From contig CM041465.1 in the NCBI GenBank assembly GCA_023213395.1, positions 15,438,001-15,502,000 on the forward strand: DNA of 64,000 nt. The letters run 5' to 3'. The notes beneath the pieces were generated by a model. The model saw nothing but the letters and a program-made list of their open reading frames with translations. It did not search any database and had not been told where the DNA came from. Below, one piece after another: positions 21,879 to 32,213 of this stretch. How positions within the stretch are numbered: the stretch's first letter is position 1; each line of letters opens with the position of its first letter. Source of the DNA: Cycas panzhihuaensis (taxonomy: Eukaryota > Cycadophyta). The position numbers and the translations under genes were made by a program.

Positions 21879-22718
21879 TGTTGGAGCATAATGTGACACG
21901 CTGGGCTATGGGCGCACTGAGAGAGGCCGAGTATCCTTGACTGCAGTCTGCATCGTACGAAGGTACGTATGCAGCAAGAAGTGAAGAATCCAACATTTTG
22001 GGTACGTATAACAGGTGCGTACTTGGTAAAGTTATGCAACACAGATACGTACCTCTAGGCAGAACGCAAGCAAACAGGAATGGTATGTATGAGAAGACTA
22101 GACAGAAGAGAGCCTGGGATGACATCAGACATACGCATTTTGACGCATTTGGATGAGTTAAGACAGCCAGTTAAGGAAACTAACCAATGGTTAGGAAGAG
22201 GTACGCTTGATTGAAAAGGTACGGTTATGACAGATAGTCGTAACCATTCAGCCAAAGGACACCAAGGAGCGTATTTATGAGGCTTCCCAAGGACCATTCG
22301 GTTAGGGTGAGAGCCAAGTATACCAGTACGCATTGTTATGGAGACCAGTACGCATGACAACAGCCTAAGCCGTGTATTTTGATGGGTACCTCCTGGGTAT
22401 GCATGTGACAGAGTGAATGTATGAGGCCGAAATGCACAGGGAATGCATTCCAACACCTTGTGTAAAAGAACTTATTGCTTAATAAAATAAGAGTTATGTG
22501 GAAATTGTGGATTCTCTATGTTTGCAAGGATTGAATGTGGGATATGTGTTGATCTACTCTTCTTTGTCTTGGTTGTGATATAATCATGTGGAAACATTAA
22601 TAAATCTATGTGATATATGTGGATAATGATGTTGACTGTCTCCTAAACTAGACTATAACCTGTGTAACCTTGACAAGTGTACCTTTCCCCTAAGTGTAGT
22701 GGGAAACTCAAGTCAACA
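21879..22718 (+). repeat. I 3' LTR (840 bp)
   Basis: TGTTGGAGCATAATG ... CTCAAGTCAACA, a full-length match to the 5' LTR with scattered substitutions and small indels. The upstream tract GACTCGGGATAGA is only weakly purine-rich. Confidence 0.92.
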
Positions 22719-22945
22719 ACAAGATGTATTAATTCAGTGTCGGTTATTTTGTCCCCAGCTGTGAGAAGAGCAGTTTTGACATTGGTCAATTTGGCTATGA
22801 AGTCTGATGCAGTTTGGCCTTCTTTCATTTTAAGCTTGTAGAGTTCTTCTCTTAGGGCAACAATTCTAGCTTCATTTTTCCGACTAAACATAGAAGACAT
22901 TGTTTTTCAGATTTCATGAGCCCTCTCAACACCGTCCACATAGAC
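22719..22945 (-). pseudogene. gag: H gag middle segment between G and I
   Basis: Minus-strand capsid coding: M-S-S-M-F-S-R-K-N-E-A-R-I, then LREELYKLKMKEGQTASDFI and TALLTAGDKITDTELIHLV. It matches A gag at 288-470 (KNKARI, LLSAGDDITDKALVEMV). It is bounded on the right by the CAGCA TSD of G and on the left by the ACAAG TSD of I. Confidence 0.9.
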
Positions 22946-22950
22946 CAGCA

Positions 22951-23520
22951 TGTTAAACCTCATGGTTTACCTTATGTTTATATGTTAAGTTTATCTACTT
23001 TCTATTTTTGTATTATGTGTGCACTTTAATGCTTATGTGCACTTTTGTACTTTAGGTGTGACTTTATCACTTAGAAAACACACCCACTTTATGACTAGTG
23101 ACACAATGTTGTCACTTATGTAACTTGAGGGTCAAATGACCCCATTGCATCTTTGCTCACACAAGAGCTTCCAAAGGGACACATGTCAATCATCCAAGGC
23201 ATGTATCTTGGATGTTTGACACTTGTCAAACATCCAAGGCCTTAGGTCTCTCATCTCATTCTATATAATGAGACCTATTCCTCATTGTTGCTCATTCAAG
23301 AGTTGGAGCTCATTGTTATTCTATCAGTTTGCTAATCAAGCTGAAGGCATTATTTGGTTGTTGGACTAATTCCAACACCTCATCTTGGGTATTGTGTTCT
23401 TGCTCCTATTTCTCTTTGAATTCTTTGAAGTTCTTTGTTACTTATGCTTAATGCATTTATGGTATTATGCTTTCATTAAAAGATCTTGGACCTATATGTG
23501 GCTTAAAGCCCATTCTAACA
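22951..23520 (+). repeat. G 5' LTR (570 bp)
   Basis: TGTTAAACCTCATGG ... CCCATTCTAACA. It contains one copy of the 26-bp inverted repeat (23210-23235). Only the left half of the TTTATCACTTAAGTGATAAA palindrome remains (near 23063); seven bases found in the 3' LTR are missing there. TATATAATGAGACC near 23262 is a plausible TATA region. Confidence 0.95.
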
Positions 23521-23522
23521 AT

Positions 23523-23534
23523 TGGTATCAGAGC
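23523..23534 (+). promoter_or_regulatory. G primer-binding site
   Basis: TGGTATCAGAGC two bases after the LTR; canonical for plant copia elements. Confidence 0.95.
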
Positions 23535-25840
23535 TTATGGAAATCTTTTATGTTGAGCTTTGATTTGTTAGCTTTAATACTTTCCCTTCTTGGTCCATTT
23601 CTTGGAATTTTCTTGGGTGATTTCAGCATTTAATTGTCCTTTCTTGGTCCATTTAATGCTGTCCCTTCTTGGTCCATTTAATGCTGTCCCTTCTTGGTCC
23701 ATTTCTTGGAATTTTTTTGCACAGAATTCTGAAATCTTGCTGTCCTTAAATCCATCTTTAATGAGGAGATTCAATCTCATTTAAACCTGCCTCTATCCTC
23801 ACTTTTGATCTTTGGAACCCTGCTCTCACGTGAAGATTGTACTGCACCCACTTTTGCTGCTGTTGATAAGAACCTGAAGCTACAGGTAATAAAGAGAAGC
23901 CTGCCAAGAAGGGATGACACAGTGCTGGACAGACATGCTCTCTGGTTAACTGCTGAAGACTTGCTGTCTGCACTTAAGATCTGCCCACTAAAGGCTTGCT
24001 GCACCTGTGCCTGAAGACTGCACTACGTGAAGTCACCGTACCTGGAGAAGGTACCCTGCTCATAAGGCTTTGTCCACAGAGCAACGCTGAGAATCTTGCT
24101 CAGCACCTCGGAGAAACCTGTGTCGGAAGTACAGAGGGACGAGCCCGCACAGTTACGGCTGAACGGAGGAGCACTCAGAAGAGAATTACTGCGTGAAAGC
24201 ACGCGCGGACAGAAGGAAGTGACCTCGCATCTGCACGGACAGAAGGCAGTGAACCCGCAGACGCGGGAAGACGCAAGTACGCACTGAGCCGTTTCGGAAG
24301 CTTCCGGACAGTGCACGGCCCATGCACGGGGAGTCGCACCCCGCACGGCCGAAATCGGTGGGGCCCACAAGAGGAATTCAGTATACAACCACGTAGGTGG
24401 GGCCCGCACGGCCAGAAGACGCTCAACACTCGAAGTGGGGCCCGTAGTCCGTCTCGGGAACAACGCCCGCACAAAATCAGTTCGACAAAAAAAACTTTGC
24501 CGCGCGTTCGTTGCTTTGTTGATTTTACACATAAATCTTTGGTGGAATATGCACTTTGGCGTATTCTTTAGCATATGCCTTTTTTAATCAAAAGGCTATT
24601 TCTCTAGGTTTTTTTTTAGTGAGCTTTTCTATTAATTAATCAAGGATTAAGAGGTGTTTTTATACCTTAGAGAATTTTTTGAGCAGGGGGGGGGGGGGGC
24701 TTAATGCTTCTTAATGCTACATGAAGCTCAACCATTTCAAGTTCTAAGGTATCATTAAAGCCTTAAACACTTTAAGATTTTTTTTTTAATGAGATTTAAT
24801 CTCATTTCTTAAAGTTTTTTTTTTGGCTCACTAAAATACTTTTTTGGTACTTAACTTGATTAAAATCTCCTTGATGAAAAGAGGACTCAACGAATGACAC
24901 ATGCCAAGTCATTCTCCTCTTATTGAACTTCAATGTTGCATGATTTAAATGCCCAAAAAGACTCCCTGCGAGGTGTTCTAATGAGGCAAAGTTACTAAAA
25001 AAGTTGATTTTCAGCATTTCTCTTATGCCTTTTTAAGCTCATTTAGCACATTGTTTAATGCTATTTAAGCATTTGGAGCTTAAATAAAAGTGATCAAAAG
25101 ACATATTCACATTGTAAAGGTGAGGAACATTACCATCTAAGTTCATTTTTTGGCACCTTGCATGGTGACCTTAGCCTTCAAAAAGCTCAAAAAGAAGGCT
25201 GAATTTGACACTTAATACAATCACATTTTTTCTGTTGGATTGTTGAGACTATTTTTAAAGTCTCAACAACTGCTGCTTAGAGTTCATGTTGGCTTTGGAG
25301 CACTTTTGAGTACACTTGGCTAGTGGCTTTTTCACTTCATCAGATTTGGAGGGTTAAAAGGAACCCATTTCTGTTATCTTCATCAAAGGTTTCTTGCATC
25401 ATTTTTTCACTAAGTACTCAAAGTACTTACATCATTGTACTCAAGCATTCAAAGCACTTTACTTGGATCACAAAGCACTTAAAACACACATAATAAAAGT
25501 GCTCATTCTCTCATGTAATTGCTTCTTAAGAAGCATTCATTGTAAGCTAAAAGGCATAGCATCAAAATCCAAGTAAAAGGACTTTAAAAATTCACTTAAA
25601 ATTTGTCTAAAAGTGAATTTAAAATCTGGCTAGAGAGGCTTGAAAAAGGTTGAATCCTTGCCTCTGCTACATTTAACTTTGGACCAACTCAATAGCCGAA
25701 GTCCTCCACCCCTCATCACTCCACCAGTTGTTGGATCTTCTTGTAAAATTAGGACTGGTGGTGTTGTTACAAGGTGGAACTTAAGTGACAAAGCTTTGAA
25801 GTTACTAAGTTATTTGTTAGCTTTTTAATCAAGTGGAAAA
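23535..25840 (+). other. G untranslated leader (2.3 kb)
   Basis: Contains four copies of TTCTTGGTCCATTT (23587, 23641, 23666, 23691; the last three at 25-bp spacing). A GC-rich stretch lies at 24040-24480, a 13-G run near 24686-24698, and the hairpin-forming motif GGCACCTTGCATGGTGACC at 25152-25170. The motif recurs in the leader of J. No coding frame is convincing before the gag ATG. Confidence 0.75.
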
Positions 25841-26910
25841 ATGGCTGCCATAAACATGCTCAATGCATGCACCATAAGGCTAACAGGACAAGCAAATTAT
25901 CAAGAATGGAAAAGAATCACACAGAATCTCTTGATAATGAATGAATTTTGGGGATATGTTTCTGGAAGAATCCTCAATCCTGCACCTGTTGATGATGATG
26001 AAATTCAAGTTGATTATGAACGTGTTGCTGCTTGGGAGGCCAAAGACGAAATTGCTTTGGCATTTATTCGTATGGTTATGGATGTACATGTAGATCAGAA
26101 TATTTCTTTTGCCAAATCTTCTAAAGAAGCATGGGACACATTGTCCTCTTTGTATGAAAGGCGAGATGAAGCTCGCATTTTGATGATAAAAGCCAAATTG
26201 TATTCTATCAAATTTGTAAAGCCAATGTCGGCATTCTTGTCCTCCATTAAGGAGGTTTGTAATGAATTGAGTACTTTAGGTAGTCCTGCTACAAGGGATG
26301 AAATCATCACATCCATCACAAAGGCATTGCCAAAGGACTACAATGACTTTATATCATCAACTACATGAGATGGTTCATTAAAGCAAATGACATTCAATGA
26401 ACTTGAAAGTTTATTGCTTCAAGAAGAACAAATTTATGCCAAGGATAATGAAGAACCATCAACACCAGGTGCTTTCACAGCCAAGGCAAAGGTAAATCAA
26501 AACTCCAAACCTGCATTCACAAATCTGTTTGGAAACATGAACATTGGATCTTCTAAGTCCCATGTCGTGTGTCATTATTGTGGCAAACCTGGCCACATTA
26601 CCTGATTGCAGAAAGAAGTAGGCAGATCTACGAAGACAACAGCAGCAGCAGCAACAACCACAAGGTCAATGACAACAACAGCCAAGGCAACAGTTCCAAC
26701 GAAGATTCCAGCAGCCAGATCAGCAGCAGAATCCCCCTTGACCAAATCGAGGTGCCTATCGAGGAGGTCCAAGAGGAAGGGGGGGTCAAAGAGGTGGCTA
26801 CCAATGCCACTTTAATCAGTTTGCCAATGAAGACAAATTGTTTTGCACATACTAGTCATCCAAGGTTGATAACACTTGGATCGTCGATTCAGGAGCTTCT
26901 CAACATATGA
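25841..26910 (+). pseudogene. gag: G gag
   Basis: Starts ATG at 25841 (M-A-A-I-N-M-L-N-A-C-T-I-R-L) and is open for 175 codons through the copia capsid domain (YQEWKRITQNLLIMNEFWGY; RVAAWEAKDEIALAFI; AWDTLSSLYERRDEARI; LPKDYNDFISSTT). A TGA at 26366-26368 follows, then 26387-26605. A zinc knuckle at about 26570-26612 begins CHYCGKPGHIT and loses its frame before the last Cys, apparently two missing bases relative to J. The Gln-rich tail continues in another frame. The start is supported by the equivalent ATG of J. Confidence 0.9.
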
Positions 26911-28582
26911 CGGGGAGTGAAGAACTCCTATGCAACATTAAGGAAGGTAAAGGTCAATCAGTGATCTTTGGAAACAATGAATCAGTTGAGATTTCAGGAA
27001 TAGGCACTATAGCTCCTTTTCATTCTTCACAAAATCCTTCCTCATCATTTCCCAATAGTGTTGCCTGCTTCATTCCATCCATGGAGAAGAATCTGCTATC
27101 TGTTAGCCAATTGGACAAGCAACAGATGAGCGTATTATTCGAAAATGGGAAATGTATTATCAGTGACAAAGATGACCAGATCGTAGCTGTTGCCTATGAG
27201 GATCAAGGTCTTTATAAGTTGGATGCCAATAACATTACACTTGATTCTGCTTATTCTGGTTCCATATCTTTGTCAAAAATTCAATTATGGCATCAACGTC
27301 TAGGTCACTTAAGCCTAGACAATTTGAAGCAGATGATAAGCAAAAACATGGTATATGGGCTTCCAAAGATGTATGGTTCAAAATGTCTTTGCGAAGCTTG
27401 CATAATGGGGACACAACATCGGTTGCCTTTTTCTAAAGGTAAAGCATGGCGTGCATCTTATCCATTGCAGTTAGTTCACTCAAACTTGTTTGGACCCATT
27501 TCCACTCAATCCTTTGGAGGAGCATTGTATTACATATCTTTCATTCATGAATTCTCTCACAAAGTCTGGGTCTACTTCCTAAAGCAAAAATTAGAGGCCT
27601 TCTCCAAGTTCAAAGAGTTTAAGGCGGAAGTAGAAAATGAATCTGGCTACTCAATTGGCACATTAAGGTCAGATAATGGAGGTGAATTCATTTCAAATGA
27701 ATTCAACCAATTCTGCAAGGATAATGGAATTCAGAGACAACTCATAGCTCCTCATACTCCTCAACAAAATGGAGTCTCCGAAAGGATGAACAGAACTTTG
27801 GCTAATAAAGCCAAAACAATGATGCATGCAAAAGGACTTCCAAGAGCTTCTTGGGCAAGCATTTCATACTGACCTATGTGGCCAATCGGAGTCCTACAAC
27901 AGCAGTCACCGACATCACACCTGAGGAGGCATGGACTGGTAAGAAGCCAACTATCAGCCATTTGAGGACATTCGGGTGCACTGCGTATATGCACATACCA
28001 GATCAACGAAGAACAAAGTTGGACAAACATAGTCTTAAATGCATCTTTGTAGGATATGCAATCCATAGCAAAGCCTACAAGTTGTATGATCCAGTTGGGA
28101 GAAAAATGCATCTCTCAAGAGATGTAATCTTTGTTGAGGATGATCAGAAAGAGTTGGATATGGCATCAATCCAACCCCCCATTGACAAAGGTAAAAAGAT
28201 TGTTGAGGACTTCCCTTCCCCTCAATCTTACACACCATGTTCTTCATCTGCACCTTCTGTACCATCTACTTCATCTTCATCTGCTCCACTTGAACCTTCC
28301 ACTTCATCTTCTGCTGCTCCTACACTTAGACCAGAAGATATTGAGGTTCATGCCACATCATTTCAGAAGTTACCTAAGTGGTACACTCAAACGGTACAGG
28401 ATGGTCATATCATTAAAGGGAAACGTCCATCAAAGTATCAAGAAGAAACAAACTTTGCACTTATGGCTGAAGTGCTTTCTATTGATGAGCCTACTACCTT
28501 TTCAGAGGCTTCACAAAGTGATAGTTGGAAAGCTGTCATGGATGAGGCGATCCACTCCATTCACAAGAATGGCACATGATAT
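26865..28582 (+). pseudogene. pol: G protease and integrase
   Basis: Protease active site NTWIVDSGASQHMTG near 26870-26912 is intact. The frame 26907-27872 carries the GAG-pre-integrase zinc domain (WHQRLGHLSLDNLKQM, CEACIMGTQH) and the integrase core. The first catalytic position is Asn (LVHSNLFGPI, about 27472) where Asp is required. The second is Asp (RSDNGGEF, about 27669), and Glu is in GVSERMNRT (about 27772). A frameshift near 27855 leads into 27851-28579: AEAF/YVANRSPTTAV, EAWTGKKPTISHLRTFGC, VGYAIHSKAYKLYDP, and a Ser/Pro-rich linker. Apart from the shift and the Asn it is almost intact. Confidence 0.92.
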
Positions 28583-30003
28583 TTGGTCGAATTGCCTCCA
28601 CACAAACAGGCAATTAGTTGGAAATGGGTCTACAAGACCAAATTTCATTCTGATGGGACACTCAAGCGTCAGAAGGCACGACTCGTAGCAAAGGGATTCA
28701 AACAAAAGGAAGGAATTGATTATGATGAGACCTTTGCACCAGTAGCAAACATGAACACCATCAGACTTCTCATGGCCTTAGCTGCACAATGCAAATGGCC
28801 AGTGTATCAGATGGACGTGAAGAGTGCCTTTCTCAACGGCGATCTTCAAGAGGAGGTATACTTGGAGCAACCTCCTGGTTACAAAGAACAAGGCAAGGAG
28901 CATTTGGTATGTCGCCTCAAGAAGGCTTTGTATGGCTTGAAACAAGCTCTTAGGGCATGGTATGCAAAAATCGATGAATACTTTTTGAGACATGGGTTTC
29001 ATCGATCCACATCAGATCCTAACTTGTATATCAAACATGAGCAACACCATGTTATTTATATTGCCTTGTATGTAGATGACTTAGTGATCACTGGTGATGA
29101 CACTAAGCTCATCAATGTTCTCCAGGATGACTTGAAGAGAAGTTTCGAGATGACTGATCTTGGACTTTTCCATTATTTTTTAGGCTTTGAGGTATGGCAA
29201 CAGCCAGGCTATATCTTCATTTTCCAAGCAAAATATTCTTGGGACATCTTGCAGAGATTCAGGATGGATGACTGCAAGATGGCGCCTGCGTCCATGGAGA
29301 ACGGCACTAAGCTTACTCTTAATGAGGAAGCTGAACCAACAGATCCCACTCTTTATCGACAGTTGATTGGTAGCTTGATATATCTCACCAACACTCGTCC
29401 AGATATCTCATTTGCAGTTGGGATTTGCTCTCGTTTCATGTCTCAACCCAATAAGAAGCATTGGAAAGCAGCAAAACGCATACTCAAGTACATAAAAGGT
29501 GCATTGCAGCTTGGACTTGAGTATGCACATAATGAGAACTTCACCTTGGAGGGGTTCTCTAATTCTGATTGGGCAGGATGCCAGGATAGCAGGAAGTCAA
29601 CCTCGGGTTATTGTTTTACCCTTGGTTCAGCAGCTGTTTCATGGAGTTGCAAGAAGCAACCAAATGTTACCTTGTCCTCCACTGAAGCAGAGTACAAAGC
29701 TGCAGTCAACGCAGCTTGCGAGGCTATCTGGCTTCGACGGATTCTTGGTGAGCTTGGATTTCAGCAGAAGCAGCCGACCAGTATTCATTGTGACAATCAG
29801 AGTGTCCTCAAGCTAACTAAGAATCCAGTCTTCCATGCATGAACCAAACATATTGAAGTTCACCACCATTTCATCAGGGAGCACGTACACAGTGGTGAGA
29901 TCACTCTTCAATATTGACCAACGGAGTAGCAGACGACAGATATCTTTACCAAGCCACTTGGTAGAGAGAAATTTGTCAAATTTAGAGATGGTCTAGGGGT
30001 CCG
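28583..30003 (+). pseudogene. pol: G reverse transcriptase and RNase H
   Basis: A 419-codon frame (28583-29842). RT motifs in order: [59 protein letters not shown] (about 28808), [20 protein letters not shown], active site [11 protein letters not shown] (about 29069), [15 protein letters not shown]. RNase [20 protein letters not shown] (about 29560), [37 protein letters not shown]. The TGA at 28577-28579 just upstream replaces a conserved Trp codon. A TGA at 29840, then TGA and TAG near 29917 and 29929, truncate the last RNase H segment (FTKPLGREKF). Confidence 0.93.
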
Positions 30004-30025
30004 ACTTAACATTATAAACAATAAG

Positions 30026-30042
30026 TGGGGGGGGGGGGGGTT
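30026..30042 (+). promoter_or_regulatory. G polypurine tract
   Basis: A run of 14-15 G residues after AATAAGT, just before TTTGTTAAAC. This is the site from which plus-strand DNA synthesis would start. Confidence 0.85.
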
Positions 30043-30668
30043 TGTTAAACCTCATGGGTTACCTTATGTTTATATGTTAAGTTTATGTACTTTCTATTTT
30101 TGTATTATGTGTGCACTTTAATGCTTATGTGCACTTTTGTACTTTAGGTGTGACTTTATCACTTAAGTGATAAAGTACACACCCACTTTATGACTAGTGA
30201 CACAATGTTGTCACTTATGTAACTTGAGGGTCAAATGACCCCATTGCATCTTTGCTCACACAAGAGCTTCCAAAGGGACACATGTCAATCATCCAAGGCA
30301 TGTATCTTAGATGTTTGACACTTGTCAAACATCCAAGGCATGTATCTTGGATGTTTGACACTTGTCAAACATCCAAGGCCTTAGGTCTCTCATCTCATTC
30401 TATATAATGAGACCTATTCCTCATTGTTGCTCATTCAAGAGTTGGAGCTCATTGTTATTCTATCAGTTTGCTAATCAAGCTGAATGCATTCTTTGGTTGT
30501 TGGACTAATTCCAACACCTTATCTTGGGTATTGTGTTCTTGCTCCTATTTCTCTTTGAGTCCTTTGAATTCTTTGAAGTTCTTTGTTACTTATGCTTAAT
30601 GCATTTATGGTATTGTGCTTTCATTAAAAGATCTTGGACCTATATGTGGCTTAAAGCCCATTCTAACA
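30043..30668 (+). repeat. G 3' LTR (626 bp)
   Basis: TGTTAAACCTCATGG ... CATTCTAACA. It is 56 bp longer than the 5' LTR: a 40-bp tandem duplication (30295-30334, 30335-30374), seven bases of the palindrome at 30155-30174, and a 9-bp indel near 30560. Confidence 0.95.
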
Positions 30669-30893
30669 CAGCAGAGAATCAGATATTGAAAGTTTGAACA
30701 CAGAAAGAGCAGTGTTGTTTCTTTCTTCCCGATTCAACAAATCAACTATATCAGAGGGTTGTTTCTCATGACCAATGGTGATTTTCCAGGCATGCTTGGC
30801 TCTTAAGTGACCTTCTATCTTGATTTTCCAAATATTGAAATTCATTTCAGTTAATTTGTCATTCTCAGGCAAGGATCCAATAGAGGAGGACAT
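30669..30893 (-). pseudogene. gag: H gag N-terminus
   Basis: From a plausible ATG at 30893 the protein starts M-S-S-S-I-G-S-L-P-E-N-D-K-L-T, then NIWKIKIEGHLRAKHAWKI and ISDSLL, ending at the G insertion. An in-frame ATG at 30932 is an alternative. The segment is open throughout and matches the first residues visible in A. Confidence 0.88.
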
Positions 30894-31564
30894 GATTAAT
30901 CCCAAAATTTGATTTCTAACAGGGCTGTACAAATTTTCGTATACAACTCAAAGTATACGGATGAGAGAAAAAAGGGTGTCAACTGAAAGATCTTGCAAAT
31001 GGGTATCCAAATCTGGTATTAATTTTTTGAAACTCTCTCTGATCTGAGAGAAATGACACTAGAAAACTCCAAATCCACACCCTTAGGTTTTTGGGAAATT
31101 TGATGAAAAAATGCTCAAAACAGGAGAAAAGCCTAGCAATATGTGACTCAATCTCTTTGATTTTAGATGAAGAAGGGATTAGATACTTAATACTTGGATT
31201 TTCACTTGAATTTTTGAGAGAATTTGATGGGGAAGGCCTCCAAACCCGCGCGCAGAGAAAACATGCCAAAAGTGCTTCAGAAAGTCTTCAAATCATGTCT
31301 GTCTAGAAGGAAAAAATGTTGAGGGGACCCCAATCTATAATCTGGCCAAGTTTTGTGAGATTTTGACGACCTTGATTTTTTATGTCTGTACGATTCCGTA
31401 CAGTTCCATATTATGTCCGTACTCTGATTCGTACATAGACAAAACTCTGTCTAAGACTTGCTTGATGAATATCTTGGACTTCTTGGTCTTCAATTACCTT
31501 GATCTAATGCTTCCCTGATTCCCATAAACTTGATTCTCTCATAGGCAACGAGACTCAACAGCTT
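30894..31564 (-). other. H leader
   Basis: About 670 bases between primer site and gag on the minus strand, without a convincing coding frame. It has a perfect hairpin CTGTACG / CGTACAG (31386-31403, loop ATTC on the plus strand). Next to it at 31321-31374 is the block that resembles the leaders of D, E and L. Confidence 0.7.
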
Positions 31565-31576
31565 GCTCTGATACCA
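31565..31576 (-). promoter_or_regulatory. H primer-binding site
   Basis: On the minus strand, TGGTATCAGAGC exactly abutting the 5' LTR: the canonical initiator-Met tRNA site. Confidence 0.93.
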
Positions 31577-31676
31577 TGTAGAAGAAATTCGCTTAGCATC
31601 TTTATTGATCATTTGCAAGTCTTTAATACATCTTAAGGTGTACGGGAAAAATGACAATCGCTTAATGAGATGGTGT
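31577..31676 (-). repeat. H 5' LTR, U5-side fragment
   Basis: Ends ...TTCTTCTACA on the minus strand next to the primer site. It is interrupted by J at 31677; GGTGT (31672-31676) is the TSD. Confidence 0.9.
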
Positions 31677-32213
31677 TGTTGAAAGGGCCAAAAGGCCTAT
31701 AAAACCCAAGATCTAAGAGATAGATTCACTCTAGCTCTAGAAAGCAAGAGATCTAGACTAATAATGAAAATAAGATTAACATAAGCAAGATCAAAGCACA
31801 AAGAGAGGGAGCAAATGATACCAAATGGGAGGAGATGGAATTGGTCCAATCTCCAAATGAATATTAGTTTGATTAGTAAACTGGCAGCATAACAATACAA
31901 CTTCAACTCTATACGAGAAACATGAGAAGAGGTCTTAATATATAGAGTGACAGAAAAGACCTAAGGAATTAGATGTTTGACAATGTCAAACATCCAAGGC
32001 ACATGCCTTGCATGTAGGACATGTGTCCTTTTGGGCTCTCAAGTGAGCAAAAGTGCATGGGGGTGCATTTGACCCTTAAGTGACAATGTTGTGTCACTAG
32101 AAAAGAATGTGGGTGTGCACTTTATCATTTAAGTGATAAGTCACCCTATAAAGTACAAATAATACATGAAAACTAAAGTACATATACTTAACATGTAAAC
32201 ATAAGGTTTAACA
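31677..32213 (-). repeat. J 3' LTR (537 bp) and polypurine tract
   Basis: On the minus strand starts TGTTAAACCTTATG after the tract AAAGGCGGG (32214-32222) and ends GGCCCTTTCAACA. It contains the inverted repeat at 31972-31995 and a one-mismatch copy of the TTATCA/TGATAA palindrome at 32122-32139. Confidence 0.92.

Larger units (their letters stand above)
14968..22718 (+). mobile_element. Element I: Ty3/gypsy-like, RT-less retrotransposon
   Basis: Flanked by a perfect TSD ACAAG (14963-14967, 22719-22723) in the gag of H. LTRs of 826 and 840 bp bound about 6.1 kb. In order it has a leader with a long A-run, gag with a tandem duplication, four zinc knuckles, a retropepsin-like domain, an integrase C-terminal domain, a tandem repeat region and a further 3' reading frame. 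No RT, RNase H or integrase core is present, so it depended on another element to move. LTRs differ by several percent, so it is not recent. Confidence 0.88.
22951..30668 (+). mobile_element. Element G: best-preserved copia element
   Basis: Perfect TSD CAGCA (22946-22950, 30669-30673) in the gag of H. LTRs of 570 and 626 bp differ by about six substitutions plus three indels, so the insertion is recent. It has a primer site, 2.3-kb leader, gag, protease, integrase, RT, RNase H and a G-run polypurine tract. It holds the longest uninterrupted pol frame in the window (28583-29842) but also several stops, one frameshift in gag and one in integrase. Confidence 0.95.

Noticed and set aside
23063-23235. 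LTR palindromes considered as DNA-transposon (MITE) terminal repeats
   Set aside because: They sit inside LTRs at constant positions in several copies, with short spacers and no TSD of their own.
24023-24574. Minus-strand frame of 183 codons and several overlapping frames
   Set aside because: They lie in the GC-rich part of the G leader, antisense to the element, with no domain and no conservation with the leader of J.
30026-30042. G-run considered as a G-quadruplex motif
   Set aside because: It is a single run at the exact place of the polypurine tract before the 3' LTR, so that role explains it.
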